Assembly: GCA_012932865.1 (NCBI GenBank)
Contig: SAXG01000044.1
Location: 62,001-126,000, forward strand
Direction of reading: 5' to 3'
Source of the DNA: Amylostereum areolatum
Taxonomy: Eukaryota > Basidiomycota > Agaricomycetes > Russulales > Stereaceae
DNA: 64,000 bases
Part shown: positions 1 through 11,281 of the stretch, piece by piece
How positions within the stretch are numbered: the stretch's first letter is position 1
Layout: every line of letters starts with the position of its first letter
Translations under genes and position numbers: made by a program
The notes under the pieces: model-generated
Databases searched by the model: none
What the model was told of the DNA's origin: nothing
What the model saw: the letters and a program-made list of their open reading frames with translations, nothing else

Positions 1-496
1 CGTACGCGACCTCCATCTGGTCGAGTGCGATCGCGTTATCGTATCCGTTGATAGGTATCTTGGGAAAGAGGGTAAGTGGCCAAACAGGGGCAGCGGGAGA
101 TCAACACACATCACCGCAATCTATGACCGTGCCCAGGTTGAAAGGATTCATATCCCACGCAAGCGAGTAACCCCACAGAGAGGACAACCTCCTGCTTCCG
201 ATTCGAATGCCGGTGGGACCGAAGCGCGCCCCGGGGCGGTACGAAACCGTGTTGTCAAACGGCATGCCCAGGATCGCGACGTCGAATTGTGCGCTGGAGT
301 CTTGGAGACAGCGCGAGTAGTCCAGGTGCCCGAAGGAGAGGGGTCCTCCGTACTCGAGGTCATCTTGGTTGCCGTATTTCTCCAGCCATGTTTGGTCGGT
401 CGGCGCTGGCGGCAGATGGTCGACGTGGGCGAGGACGCGCAACGCTTGGGAGGCTGTATAGACGAGAAGGGCAGGGAATATCAGAAAGTTAAACAT
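1..496 (-). CDS. Agmatinase-like ureohydrolase, secreted (5' part only)
   Basis: Ureohydrolases of the arginase/agmatinase family split guanidino compounds such as agmatine to urea and an amine using two manganese ions. Exon 1 (496 to 110) starts at an ATG giving a hydrophobic N-terminus (MFNFLIFPALLVYTASQA), a likely signal peptide, then the agmatinase entry region with GMPFDNTVSYRPGARFGP and GIRIGSRR. A 51-bp intron (109 to 59, GTGTGT...AAG) joins GD to IPINGYDNA in exon 2 (58 to 1), matching the usual DxPxxxYDNA stretch of the family. The gene leaves the window before the metal-binding GGDH and DxDxxDP motifs, so activity cannot be judged. Secretion is inferred from the N-terminus; fungal agmatinase-like proteins with signal peptides are known. 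Confidence 0.85.
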
Positions 497-522
497 TTGA
501 ACGGACGCGCTACATAGCGTTG

Positions 523-688
523 TGGCGTGGCGCCGTGGCACTGAGGCGTGGCGCCATGGCGCCATGGCGGCGCGTTGAAGCTAGTTCTCAGTTAACTTCC
601 CGTGGCGCCATGGCGGTCGCCACGTCAAGCATTCCAGAGTCTTTGAAGAGACTTTCGCGCCATGGCGCCATGGCGCTGTGGCGGGTCC
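523..688. repeat. GCCATGGC palindrome cluster, copy 1
   Basis: Repeated, partly overlapping units of the self-complementary core GGCGCCATGGCGCC occur in three patches (about 523-575, 598-625, 656-688) with near-variants such as GTGGCGCCGTGGC. The cluster lies between the agmatinase gene (-) and the CxC gene (+), so it sits in a shared divergent promoter. A second cluster of the same core lies near 10.7-10.9 kb. Confidence 0.75.
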
Positions 689-692
689 TGTG

Positions 693-700
693 TATATAAG
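693..700 (+). promoter_or_regulatory. TATA box of the CxC/KDZ-linked gene
   Basis: TATATAAG lies 92 bp before the ATG at 792, directly after the palindrome cluster, with a C-rich tract between it and the start codon. Confidence 0.55.
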
Positions 701-734
701 TCGTGTGCGCAAAGCCCCGACTTGAATCTAAGTT

Positions 735-767
735 CCCCCGCCCCCGCCCCCGCCCCCGCCCCCGCCC
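735..767 (+). repeat. (CCCCCG)n microsatellite in a 5' leader
   Basis: Five to six head-to-tail hexamers of C5G lie between the TATA box and the start codon of the CxC gene, so they are probably transcribed. Confidence 0.8.
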
Positions 768-791
768 ATCTCCCATCCACCTCCATAGATT

Positions 792-2995
792 ATGTCGCTT
801 TCTACTCTTATTTCTCCTCTGCTTGTCCACTCTGACGGCCTTGCTGAGACCGTTTCGGTTGATGCTCTTCTTCTCTTTTTTCGACTTATCGCGCAGCTGA
901 AGGAACGCCTTTCCTGGCACTGCGCCTCCTCCTACTCCGGCCCTCCTCACCGCTTACCCTCCAACGTCGTCGGCTTCTTAGCGTCTGCCTTACATCTCGA
1001 CCCTTCCGTCGTCACCGATCTTTGGGCCATTTACCAAGACCTTGCATGGTCGATGACTACTGCGGACGGCTCTTTGCAAGGGAGGTATCGAGCGGGAGAT
1101 CTTCTGGACGTTTTCATGCACCACGGACTGCCCTTCGATATTGGTGAGTGCTAATATTTGACTTTTTTTTCTAACCGTAATTTACTGACGTAGTCTCGTA
1201 AGGCTTTGGCGACCTTTACCCTCCGACACGGGTTTGCTTCAACCCCCTGTGCACGGCACCAGGACCTGGCCAAGCACAGATACCCCGCGATCTCTCCAAG
1301 ATCGAGTTCATCCGCGTCGTCCATTTTACCAGAGAATACGGTCCCGTCCCCGTGCTATCTTTCTCGGCAACGTGCCGAAGTATGCCTTATTTACCTTGTA
1401 AACCTTCCGCTCAGGGCTAATAAGTTGTCTGTACCAGATTGTGGGACACACTATTATCCAACTTATTACGTCCACGGTCACGCCTCCAACCGGAAGCGCA
1501 CATACTATCCGGGTTCACCATCGACCATTCATGTCACCAAACATATTTTTGTCGAGACCTCCCTCTGCATGCGATTCACGAACTCGATGGTTTGCGCCTG
1601 GTGAGTCTTTCGAGTCGACCTTGATATGAACCTTAAACTGACCATCAGATTAGGGTTTCCGCGAGCAATAACGGACGCATATACGACTTGGAACACGGCG
1701 AAGCACGAGTCCGCTTCCCAGCTGCTTGGTCTGTCTCTCCGTCGATGACCGTCACCATCGTCTGGGACGCGTTTTTCCTTCTCGCTTTGATCAGAGACCA
1801 CAAGGAGCGCGGCGATCAGCTTCGCCTATCCAATGTCGGTGATCAGTCAAAGCGTCTTGAGGAAGCCCTCAACGCACGGAACAATCTCATGGCAGGACAA
1901 GGCCAGGAGTGCTGGAATCATGCGTGTGATCGATGCTGCGCCATAGAAGTCAAGGGTGAACTCGATGAGCCCAGTACGTCCCATTCGACACTTGTGTTTG
2001 GATCCTGTCTGACCTTCCCCTACTAGGTGTAATGCGCGCCGTTGTTATGGACGGCGTTACAGTCGGTCGGCCGTGCTGCAATGTGCATGATTGCCAGGGC
2101 AAGCTACCTTCCCAGCGAGCAAGATTCTGTGACGAGCACTCGTACAAGGACAAGCTTTGCGTCGTTGATGGATGTGATGCAGACGCTGGTGTGGGTTTCC
2201 GCACTTGCTCTGACGCATCCCACCGCCGCTTGGAGGACACGAAGGACCAGTCCGCGCTATTTCAACTGCGACGCCGCCTTGAACGCCAGAAGTTGTTGCG
2301 GGCAGAAGAAACTGGCGAGGGCGAAACGGAGGAGCTGCTAGAGGTGGAAGAAGGGATGGGATGCCCGGACAAGTCGGATGCAGGGAACGTGAAGTTGCGG
2401 GCACGGTTTGGGCGGCGTCGCACTCACAACGAGCAGCTGTGTGTTGCGACGTGTGGTGTAATGCTGGGCCGCGCGACTTTTTTTGGGTCGGAGGCGATTA
2501 ACGGCGCTCGAGTGAGTAAATTCTTTCGGTGTCGTTCTGTTCATTGCCTCACACTTAGTGCAGGAGTTCCTGCACGGTCTTTTCCCCACGAAAAATTCCC
2601 TCCCACAAGTCATCTTCTACGACAACGCCTGCAGCCTGCAGAAGCATATCATTGCGGAAGGTGACACTCACTTCTCCAATTGCGCTTTACCGGTTGACGT
2701 GTTTCACATGAAGACGAAGCATAAAGACTCCGACGATTTCTGTGGACAGCACTGTAACCCGGCGCTGTTCCCAGACCTCGTGGTGCATGGTCGTTGGCGA
2801 TTCAACTCGTCAGCCGCGGAGATGACGAACTCGTGGTTTGTTGGATATCAGGCGATTGTGAGGGAGATGAGGGAGGTGCGATATGATTACTTCTTGGACG
2901 AGATGGTGAAGTTGCGCAACCGTATGATCGTGGACGATCTTCGCAAAACCGGCGCCCATCCGTTTCATCTGTCTAGGGACTACTTACTGTCTTAA
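792..2995 (+). CDS. KDZ-transposase-associated CxC5/CxC6-type protein
   Basis: Six exons (792-1143, 1203-1379, 1438-1600, 1654-1973, 2027-2511, 2564-2995) join in frame into about 642 residues. The N-terminal part resembles the CxC5 cysteine cluster (VCFNPLC, NCGTHYYPTYYVHGHAS), the centre the CxC6 cluster (DGVTVGRPCCNVHDC, then CVVDGCDA), and the C-terminal third has a KDZ-like core with VIFYDNACSL (Asp about 519), VDVFHMKTKH, FCGQHCNPALFPDL and WRFNSSAAEMTN. These families accompany Kyakuja-Dileera-Zisupton DNA transposons that are expanded in basidiomycetes. The frame is open and every junction has canonical signals, so it may still be expressed. Its neighbour is a TET/JBP-like gene converging on it with a 210-bp gap. 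Domain names are from recall of the family; a chromosomal, domesticated role is possible. Confidence 0.85.
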
Positions 2996-3205
2996 TATCC
3001 ATTACATGCACATTTATAACTATGCTATTTAAACTCATGTGTTGGCTGCTATTAACCTCGCTCTTGATCGCCGCGTGTGGTTTGTGTGTAAGAAATTGGT
3101 ACGCGAGTTGCGAGTCACAGTTCGTCGTTCGACGCGTCTCGGTCGATCTTCGTACATGCTGTTCACTCCGTACGCGTCTGACTCCATAATCTATTATGGC
3201 GTGCC

Positions 3206-4989
3206 CTACACACTGCCTGAGCCATCATCAACCTCCATCTCCACACCGAACACGTTAGAAACATCTGCCGCGAGATCCTTCACCTTCGAGAGCAACAAGA
3301 TATGGGTATCCCACCGCGTGGGATCTGCCGCCTCCATTTCCACCTTCCGCTGAGGGTCATGCACCGCCAGATCGCCCAGCTTCCGAAATCCGCTGGCCAC
3401 CCACCGGAACAAACCCCCTGCACTGTACTGGGTGATAGAGCACCGAACCTCGCCAGGCTGGACCGGTGTGTTCGAGTGAACGATGCATGCTGAGAGTATG
3501 CAACACTCCGAGTTTGGGGGGAACTCTATAATCAAACCAAGTGAATGCAGGACAAGGTGGCCGCCCGCTTGAGGGTCGAAGTTCCCGAGCGCCGTAATCG
3601 AGCACCATCCGCTGGCAAGGTTGCGGTGGTCGGTGTGCGGGGTGGTAATGACTTGCCCTCCGAGGTTGAATGTCGTTGCTGCCCATACCGAGTTCGGGTA
3701 TGGACGTTTCAGCTTCGAGTCGCGCTCGCATAGCGCGTTAAGGGTATCGTCAAATTTCTTGAATAGCTTCGGGGCCGTCGTGGCAAAAGACGCTATAATT
3801 GTGCACATAAGTATATGTAGGTCGGGGGGCAATGCATACGTACCGCTCCCGTGGCCAGCTAGGCGTATAACGTCGTTGTCCGCGAGAAGGCGATCAACCT
3901 CGGTCTGCTTGCCCTTGCTGGCTTGCTTGCGGTTCATCGGGCCCTGTCGGTACGGTTAGAAGCAGCAGGTGATGTTCAAAACTAATCAGCCAAACCTTTT
4001 GTCCACCTCCGTAGGATACCCCGGCATGGAAGCACGGGTACTCACCACGCCGATGCTTCGAGTCGGTCTCATTGAAGTAGAAACGTTGCCCAAGGTCGAC
4101 CAGCTTGAGACAGACGCGGCCACACGCCTCGTCCCAGGTTGGATCGTCGGGGCGGCCGTGCATGGCACACATGATGTAGCCGTTTCTATCGACAAGACGA
4201 GCGGCTTACTGCATACGTGCATACTTGTGAGCTGAGGCATGCTAGAGGAGGGAGAGACCCACCGTCCATCCCAGCGTATCTTTCGAAGGCTTGCGGGGGC
4301 GCCATCGGGGAGAGCCTCACGTCCCAACCATGCGGTTTTCGTATGAGGTAGGTCGCGAGCGGCAATGGTGCACTTGAATTGCATGATCTTCGTGTACTTG
4401 TGGATGACGTGCGGTCGCATTTTGAATTTCAGAATGGCTGTATTTGCCCGCGCACGCTCCTGCGCTCGTTTGCGACGCTCTGCCTTGGTGAGCTGGGTGC
4501 TGGATGAACTGCCGGCCGCCGCAGGCCGATGCACGTGTTGTCCTATTTGCCTGAAGGCGAACCCATCGAGAGGGGTCCGGGACTGTACTGAAGGAGAGGG
4601 TGAGCTGTAATAGACGAAGCGTCAGCGCTGTCAGTGACCAGCACGGAGGCGACGCACCTATCCCGCTCCCCAGCAATTCTACTTCTGCCGGCCTCAGCCT
4701 GCTCTTCGTCCTCGTCCTCCTCAGCCTCCTCCAAGTCCGAGTCCGGTTCGTCGACTTCGCGCGCAACAGCAGCCTGGTAGAGATCCATGATGTCGATTTC
4801 GATATCCACGACATCGAAGACGTCGCGGTCTCCTGGGAAGAGACGTCGCAGGTCCGGGAACGCGTCTGTGTGCGGGCTGCACGGTTTTGCATGCGATTGG
4901 AAGGGTGAGCCGTGTGGCGGCGTTCGTGCTTGTGGTGGAGGCGGTGGCGGAGACGGAGGAGGCGAGAGCGGAGAGCTATGTCGGCGCAA
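3206..4989 (-). CDS. TET/JBP-like 2-oxoglutarate Fe(II) dioxygenase
   Basis: TET/JBP enzymes oxidise methylated or modified pyrimidines in DNA. Exons read on the minus strand are 4989-4658, 4604-4263, about 4185-3996, 3943-3844 and 3792-3206. After a Pro-rich and acidic N-terminus and a basic KAERRKRAQERARA stretch come GGGQK, SASFATTAPKLF and the oxygenase core: HTDHRNLASGW (HxD iron ligands), ITALGNFDPQAGGHLVL, IIEFPP, then HSNTPVQPGE with the distal His, an Arg for 2-oxoglutarate (EVRCSITQY) and GGLFRWV. This layout matches the basidiomycete family linked to KDZ transposons. The 51-bp intron at 3843-3793 has length divisible by three and is supported by homologous reading across the join. 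The junction near 4262-4186 is uncertain: the expected LVDRNGYI segment is in a frame not reached by a simple splice, so a small indel or an unusual acceptor is present. Confidence 0.72.
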
Positions 4990-5923
4990 ACGCTCCGAGC
5001 GACGAAGCTGCGAGGGGTATGAGTTTGGCTACGAGCAGCGGTAAGATTTTACGCACAGGGGTCCGCGCCATTATACCGTGCCAGGTGTTGAGGGGGGGTC
5101 GTCTGGAGAGGGTGAGGGTGAGGGTGAGGGTGAGGCCGGTGACTCGTGAGGAACGGAGCGAAGGGGGGGAGAACGTGGGAAACCGTCGACGCGCTCGGAC
5201 GCGTCGCGTCCAAGACGCGTCCAAGGCGCGTCCCGTTGCGCGTCGCAGTCGGCTCGCAGCGACCCCGTCTGGAGCACATAGCAGCAGCGGGGTCGAGCAC
5301 TGCACGACCTCAGCCCGTGCGTCCGCGTACAGCTCGACGGGTTTGCTACCTGCAAACGCAACGCCGACGCTGCCGATGACCGCTACGGGCGTGCTTCGAG
5401 GCCGCTCTCGACGAGAGTTACGCTGTGTGCAGCGCCTGCACTCGTCGGGGGGTAGAGCGGCCTCGATGGGACGTACGGTAGGTTGGAACGGGGTGCAAGG
5501 CTCATTGCGACGTACCGTTGGGGGAGGTTGGTAGGTAAGCAACGTTCGATTTTTTTCACCATCCTTTTATATATATGCTGACCTGTTTTTGACAGCCGCC
5601 GCGTGATCGCAAGCTCAGCTGTGACAGCGCCGCTCACTTCGGTGTTGGATCCGCGTTTCGTACAGATGTTCGTAGTCGTACTCGTCCCCGTCCCTCACAA
5701 TTATCCGGTATGTCTTACCTTGTCATCCATGCAGCCAGTGCATTGCTGATCATCACCTTCAATAGACCTTTCGTAAATTCTGTGCATTGGTACTCGTACT
5801 TATACATCTGCCCGCGACGCGTGGAGTACGTATCCGCCTCACGCTCATCACACGATTCGTGAGCGCGGCCGTACTCATTTGGTCCCAGACGTGTGGTCGC
5901 TGTCGTGCGCCGCAACCGCTATC
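4990..5923. other. Intergenic stretch, no convincing gene
   Basis: Open frames on both strands here are Arg/Pro-rich and overlap one another, typical of GC-rich non-coding DNA. A GGGTGA-type microsatellite lies at about 5109-5135 and a TATATATA run at about 5566-5577. The latter may serve a long leader of the bHLH gene or a minus-strand transcript. Confidence 0.5.
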
Positions 5924-7007
5924 ATGCCCATGCACTGTACGTACCTATTTCCATCTCTGTTTATTCCCTCCGCCTCTGACATCATCCTCTCCTTTTAGTG
6001 TTGTCCCCCCACCTCAGCTTCACCGGGCTCAATCTCGTCAACCCCATGACCGAGTACACCTTCTCCGGTCCTTCGTACACGACCACGACCAGCTCCGCCC
6101 GCCCCCACACTACTCCCATGAACAGCGGCATCCGCCCCAACCTCCTCAGCACCGGCAACATGTCTTCGGGCAGCATGCAATTGGGCGGAACCCGCCGTGG
6201 CTCTGGAACCCACTCGCCCTCCCTTGCCGCCATTCCCCGCTCCCACCGCTACAACCCCATCGCCATCTCCCCACGCATCACCCATAGTGCCATGGCCCGC
6301 AAGCGGCGCGCGGCCAAGCAGGAGGACTTTTCGGACGACAATGACGATTTTGCGCCGATCCCCAGCTTCCCCAGCAGCAGCTCCAATAAGGTGTACATAC
6401 ACATCTTTTCATTGATCCTTCCCTTTTCTCTTTTCTGCTAATCCGTTCCCTAGGGCCCTTAGTCGCTGCGAGGAGATCCGCCGTCAGCGCATCGAGTCGG
6501 AGCAAAGGAGGCGCGACGAGCTTCGGGACGGTTACCGCCGTCTCAAGGACGTCCTCCCGGTGTCGAACCAGAAATCGAGCAAGGTCTCGTTCCTCCACCG
6601 AGCGACGAGCGACATCAAGTACCTCGAGATGACGCAGCAGCAGCTGCAGACACGGCTTCAGAACGCGGAGAACGAGACCCGGCGCCTTCAAGGGTGAGTC
6701 ACTCGCCGCTCTCGGCTCCTCTCTCTGCACCCGTCCTAACTGATGCTTTTGTCCGCGGCGCAGGGTTAACGAGGCGCTCATGCTCAACACCGCCGGGCAG
6801 CGTGCGGCCATGTCCGAGTACATCCCGCCGCCGCCGCGGGCGCGGTACACGGCGCAGCCAGTGTTGAAGCAGCTGCAGCCGGGCAGGGCCAAGGAGAAGC
6901 TCGTATTCTGGGAGGACGCGGACGTGCGGAGGCTGCTCGAGGCGGGCTTCACAGAGATGTATGCATCCCCCCGATTCAGTATCCCCGGTTCCTGCCCACG
7001 GCACTAG
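5924..7007 (+). CDS. bHLH transcription factor
   Basis: A nuclear DNA-binding protein of the basic helix-loop-helix class is predicted. Exons 5924-5936, 5999-6392, 6454-6693 and 6764-7007 join in frame. The Ser/Thr/Pro-rich N-terminal half is followed by an acidic DFSDDNDDFAP patch and then a basic region and helix 1 (RRQRIESEQRRRDELRDGYR), a KSSKVSF loop, and helix 2 (FLHRATSDIKYLE) running into a Gln-rich coiled coil (MTQQQLQTRLQNAENE). The basic region has the Glu and Arg spacing of E-box binders. The first 13-nt exon is inferred; a start at 6046 is the alternative. The C-terminus is also unsure: a GTATGC donor at about 6958 could splice to exon sequence after 7008. Target genes cannot be told. 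Confidence 0.82.
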
Positions 7008-7847
7008 GGTCCCTGCAGCGGTCGTGCTGCGACGACAACCACTGAGAAACATGGAGGAGAGGTGGGCTGGGGATGGAAGGCAGTGGCGATGGCGGAGGGA
7101 CTTGGGGACGGCAGGGCAATCTGTTGGAAAGAGAGGCGGTCAGCCATCGTTCCTTCTGTAACTGTCGACGGCTGACCTTCTGCTAGAATCCATGGCCTAC
7201 CTTCACGGCCAACACACGCCATCGCGACACCTGACGCCGTGTCATACGATGCACGCGCATACGTGTGGAACGTCGTGTACGGCTTGCGGGGATGCTGGGG
7301 CTTGCAACGAGTGGGCGGTTGCCCCTGCGCATGCCGACAGCGATGACAACTTTGCGGGGAGCTGTAACGCGTCTCGTCCCGTGCGCGCCGTCCGTCTCGT
7401 GCTTGCGAGAGGTCTGTGTCGTGGTCTGTGGCGGGAGGAAATCGTCGCGGGAGGTAGAGGAAAGTGTGAGTGTGTGAGGGGAGTGCGGCTGATCACAGAC
7501 CTTTATCCTCTTGTTCTCCACTATCCGCTTTTATTTCCCCATCCTCCACATTGCTTGCTGTACGTTGAGGGAGCGGATGCGTGCGTTGTTGCGAGCTGAA
7601 GTCGAACGCGCACGATGGCAAAGTTCTTGTTGATGCGTGCATCGCACGACACCACGCAGAGGGCCGTGTTGGATGCAAGAGGCAACAGCAAGAGAAAAAT
7701 GGAGACGGCCGAGATGCTTCGGAAGTGAAGTGCATGTTGGTGGGGTATGAAAAACTTCTGTATTATGGATCTCTAGAATTATGTGCAACTAAGATACATA
7801 ATATACGCGGGGGGGGGATGTAGTATCTAAGGTCAAGACAGGATGGA
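7008..7847. other. Intergenic stretch, no convincing gene
   Basis: Short overlapping frames on both strands lack family motifs or consistent splice patterns. The first part may be 3' UTR of the bHLH gene. Confidence 0.5.
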
Positions 7848-10127
7848 TTAAGAGATAGCTTCGTTAATGGCTTGGAGAGTGTTAGGAGTAGGGATGAAAG
7901 CACCATAATCCCATGGCTGCCAGTCTTCGATTGGAACGGAGTCGCCTGTGGGAGAAAAGGTGGAGATTTCTGTGTGTGTATGTAGTAGATTGTCTGTACT
8001 AGTACGTGGAGCCATGTCGTCCGCAAACAGAGCCGCATCGTCCATCGACGACGGGGCGATGGCTGTGCCATCTAGAAGGGCGAACAGATCGCCGAAAGAT
8101 TGAGTAGCGGCGTAATCAAATGCTACACCGTGCGCTCCTCCAAGGTTGGTGAAGGTGTCGGGACCTGAAAGGGAGCCGTTCCGAGTATTTGAGAGAATCG
8201 CGTTGGCAGGCGACGAGATACCGGAAGACTCTTCTATCTGGGATGGGAGGGCTGGAGAAGACATTGAAGTGGTGCCAGAAAGGGAGGATGATGGTGAGGG
8301 GAGAGCAGCGCCCTCATAAAACAGTTGGGGAGGTGGGGAGGGCGACGCCGATGAGGCCGGAGATCCTGCTGAGTCAAGTGCCACCCCCCCATCCTCCCAG
8401 GGAAGTTTTGCGTCCGGGGATGCGCCGCGTACCTCGTGTCGGTAGTTCCCAAATGCTGCCGCTGTAGACGAGCCCAAAGCAAGGTAACGCTTCCAGGTCG
8501 CTGGTGATCCCATGTGGAGAACCTGCACAACATATCGGAAGGTCGACGCCCCACACGTCCTCAAGCCAAAAACCCTGAGGACCGCGCTAGACTGGGTCTC
8601 CCTCGGCCCTCCCTTCTTCGGCTCCACCACAACTGCCTTATTGACTTCCTCGACGCCCTTCCAGATCGCGGAAAAGGAGAACTCGGAAGGGAATTTGAGG
8701 GTTGTCGAGGAACTCGAACGGGAGCGAGAGTTGAAACGCCGAGATGTTACGATAGGCGACGGGGATTCGGAAGGGGTATCCTGGAGATGGGCATCGGAGG
8801 GGATGTGGATCGGAATGGTTGGTGGGGGTGTGGGCATCGTAGTGGGTGTGGGCGTCGTAGCCACAGCCGCTGAAGGCAATACCGCAGCGCCTTCCACTGC
8901 GTCATTTGTCGAAATAGCATGGTCCACGCACGAAGCTGTCGTTGGGCTGGGAGGCTTCACTTCTGGATTGTCGATCTCGGTGTCGCCCTGGCACAAAAGA
9001 AAGGGGTGAGAAACCATATACTGGGATATCAACTGACATAGCACGCATACCTCTTCAAACTCAAGGATAGATGGGAGCCAGTCGTTTTGTGCCAGATCCT
9101 GAATGCCTAGGCGCGCAACCACCGACAACCTGGCCGTGTCCGCTGGGGCGCGTGCACGCGGGTCCACCCTGAGAAGTGTCGATCCGCCGCTACCATCGCT
9201 TCTGACAGGCCCAGGAGATGACATGATGCGTCGCAAGCTACCTTTTCGACAGGGAAGAGGTGGAGAAGCTGGAACAGGGGAAGACGGGATTGGGGAAGAC
9301 GGGACTCGCTTCAGAGGTGGCTGTTCAGATGGGTCTGAGGGAGAATGCGCGCGTTTCTTTGAACGCGCGTATGGGGGCAACTCTAGGCAGTCTTGATCCT
9401 GAAGGTAAGGCCCGCCGATGCCGTTCGGCATTGCACGGATAAGGAGTTCGGTCTCTGCACCAGACAGCGTTCTCGATGCCCCGGCCGCCGTGATTACCCA
9501 TGTACGCTTCTCCGGAGCAAAGATCTGCGCACAGAGGCGCATAGACGGTGTAGAGGAGGGTGGAAAGAGGAGTCCTGACGCGCTGGAATCGTCGAGCTTG
9601 AATATAGGGTAGAATGGAACTGGCTCTTGTATTGTGTCGGGGCCAACACCTGCCTAGAGAGGAGAGTTAGTACACCCACAAACCGTATTGTGGAACGCAC
9701 GCACCTGACGCCAAACCTTGATCGTAATCTCTCGCTTTCTCGCTGTTTCAGCCTGACGTTCGCCGACTACACGCTTCCGATCGGCAATGACTCCTTCTGA
9801 TACCTGGGTCCATGTATTCTGGACCGGATGAGCGAGCGTTCTGGACGCCGATGCCGATGAACTTGAGGTAGCCTTCGAAACGGAGGTGGAAGATGCAGCA
9901 GTGGACGAAGACGGATAGGGAGTATTATCAGAAGAAGTCAAAGCCCGAACAACTTTGGCGGGACGGTGCTTAGGCACGTCACATGGCCCGAGAACGTGAG
10001 CATCTTTGATACAGCAGGGGCTACATCGATTATGGCGACATTGTAGGTCCTTCGCAAACTTCTTGCTCCTGCTAGTGCAGAGTCCCTTGTGGCGGTTAAC
10101 GCAGAGTGAGGGATCGAGGTCGCTCAT
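7848..10127 (-). CDS. Basidiomycete orphan protein with N-terminal cysteine cluster
   Basis: Three exons (10127-9705, 9653-9051, 8987-7848) join in frame; the start chosen is the ATG giving MSDLDPSLCVNRHKGLC. The N-terminus has a compact cysteine cluster (CVNRHKGLC, then LQCRHNRCSPCC and LGPCDVPKH) followed by a long Ser-rich linker and a basic helix (RKRVVGERQAETARKREITIKVWRQ region). The central domain (AGVGPDTIQ, FYPIFKLDD, WVITAAG, LQDQDCLELP) belongs to a lineage-specific family seen in many agaricomycetes without known function. A basic SKKRAHSPSDP patch could be a nuclear signal. The C-terminal half is Ser/Pro-rich and may hold one more intron near 8530-8460. A zinc-binding, nuclear role is only a guess. 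Confidence 0.65.
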
Positions 10128-11228
10128 AGAAACTATGAGCGAGAGCAATGACTCAGGGTTAGATAGAATATAGTGATCATGAAGAATACACGTACCAGTG
10201 CGTCTGTGATAAGAGACACGACGTTGGAATGGCTTCGCAGAAGGTCGTGTAGACGACGAATGGGGTCCAGAAAATGTAGATGAGGGAGAGGACGTAGTAG
10301 TGTCGTGTTGGGGAAAGTAGGCAAAGAATGTTGAAGATGACGGGTCGCTGTTGATGAGCTTTGTTATTGCCTCTGCTTCACGAAAAGCGTCCTGAGGGTT
10401 ATCGGATTGAATTTGAGGAGTATAGAAGATGGTGAAGGGACAGCCCGAACCCGAACACTGGAAGCAGAAGGGTCACAGACGTATAAGCATGCCGGGCTGG
10501 AGTGCGTAAACGGACGATAAGAAGGCGTACCCGACGCTGGATACGTCCACGGTTCTGCGGAGTCGATGATCCGATGTTGACGGTAAGGAAAGGGTCGACA
10601 ACGCCGCCACAAAGGTCGCAGGGACCCTGTGGGGGAGGGGGCATTCACGAGAGAACAACGACGTGCAGAGTGAGTCTATATATATTGTATGGTGCACTGC
10701 GCACGAGGTCTCGCCGCCATGGCGCCATGGCGCTGGATGCCTTAGAAACTTAAAGAAAAGAAAAGAAACTTAAAGAAAGGATGCGCCATGGCGCCATGGC
10801 GGTTGTCTTAAGTTTCACGGTTTCAGTTTACACGCGCCACGCCATGCCGCCACGCCGCCACGCCACGCCGCCACATGGCGCCCCCGTTCAAAATCTTTAC
10901 GCTCCCGAGAGCACCACCCGTGGATTTGATGATAACATTCAGAGGAGGATTGTCGAGGCCCGACTGGGGGGTGGAAGCCAACTGAGATATTTTAGCGCTG
11001 GCGACGCGTCCTACATGGGAGGCACGTGGGCAGAGCGCGAGGAGAGCGCGTCGCGTTTAATCGCTTGTCTCTTGCATACAGGCAAACGATTCCAACGAGG
11101 GGGAGAATTCTGGGAGAATTGAGGATGGGAACAACCGGGGTCGAGAACGCGAGGGGCGGGCTTATCCATGAATAATCCATCCCAGCTTAGGCGGAAGGGA
11201 TGACATCATGGGGGCCCGCGCACATCGA
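10128..11228. other. Intergenic region between orphan gene and peroxiredoxin
   Basis: No gene is recognised. The stretch holds the second GCCATGGC cluster and two AAACTTAAAGAAA direct repeats around 10746-10776. Confidence 0.5.
10711..10885. repeat. GCCATGGC palindrome cluster, copy 2
   Basis: GCGCCATGGCGCCATGGCG units at about 10719-10735 and 10782-10803, followed by degenerate CCACGCCGCCACGCC repeats to about 10885. This is the same core as the cluster at 523-688. The two patches are separated by A-rich AAACTTAAAGAAA repeats. Confidence 0.75.
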
Positions 11229-11234
11229 TATAAA
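11229..11234 (+). promoter_or_regulatory. TATA box of the peroxiredoxin gene
   Basis: TATAAA 48 bp before the ATG at 11282, in a C-rich leader; placement suits a strongly expressed fungal gene. Confidence 0.55.
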
Positions 11235-11281
11235 TGCAGCCCCCGAGCCTTCCATCGATCCCACCACCCACAGCCACCACC

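Noticed and set aside
4887..5542. Long open frames on both strands (215 and 188 codons)
   Set aside because: Arg/Pro-rich, overlapping, without splice support or family motifs; expected in GC-rich DNA.
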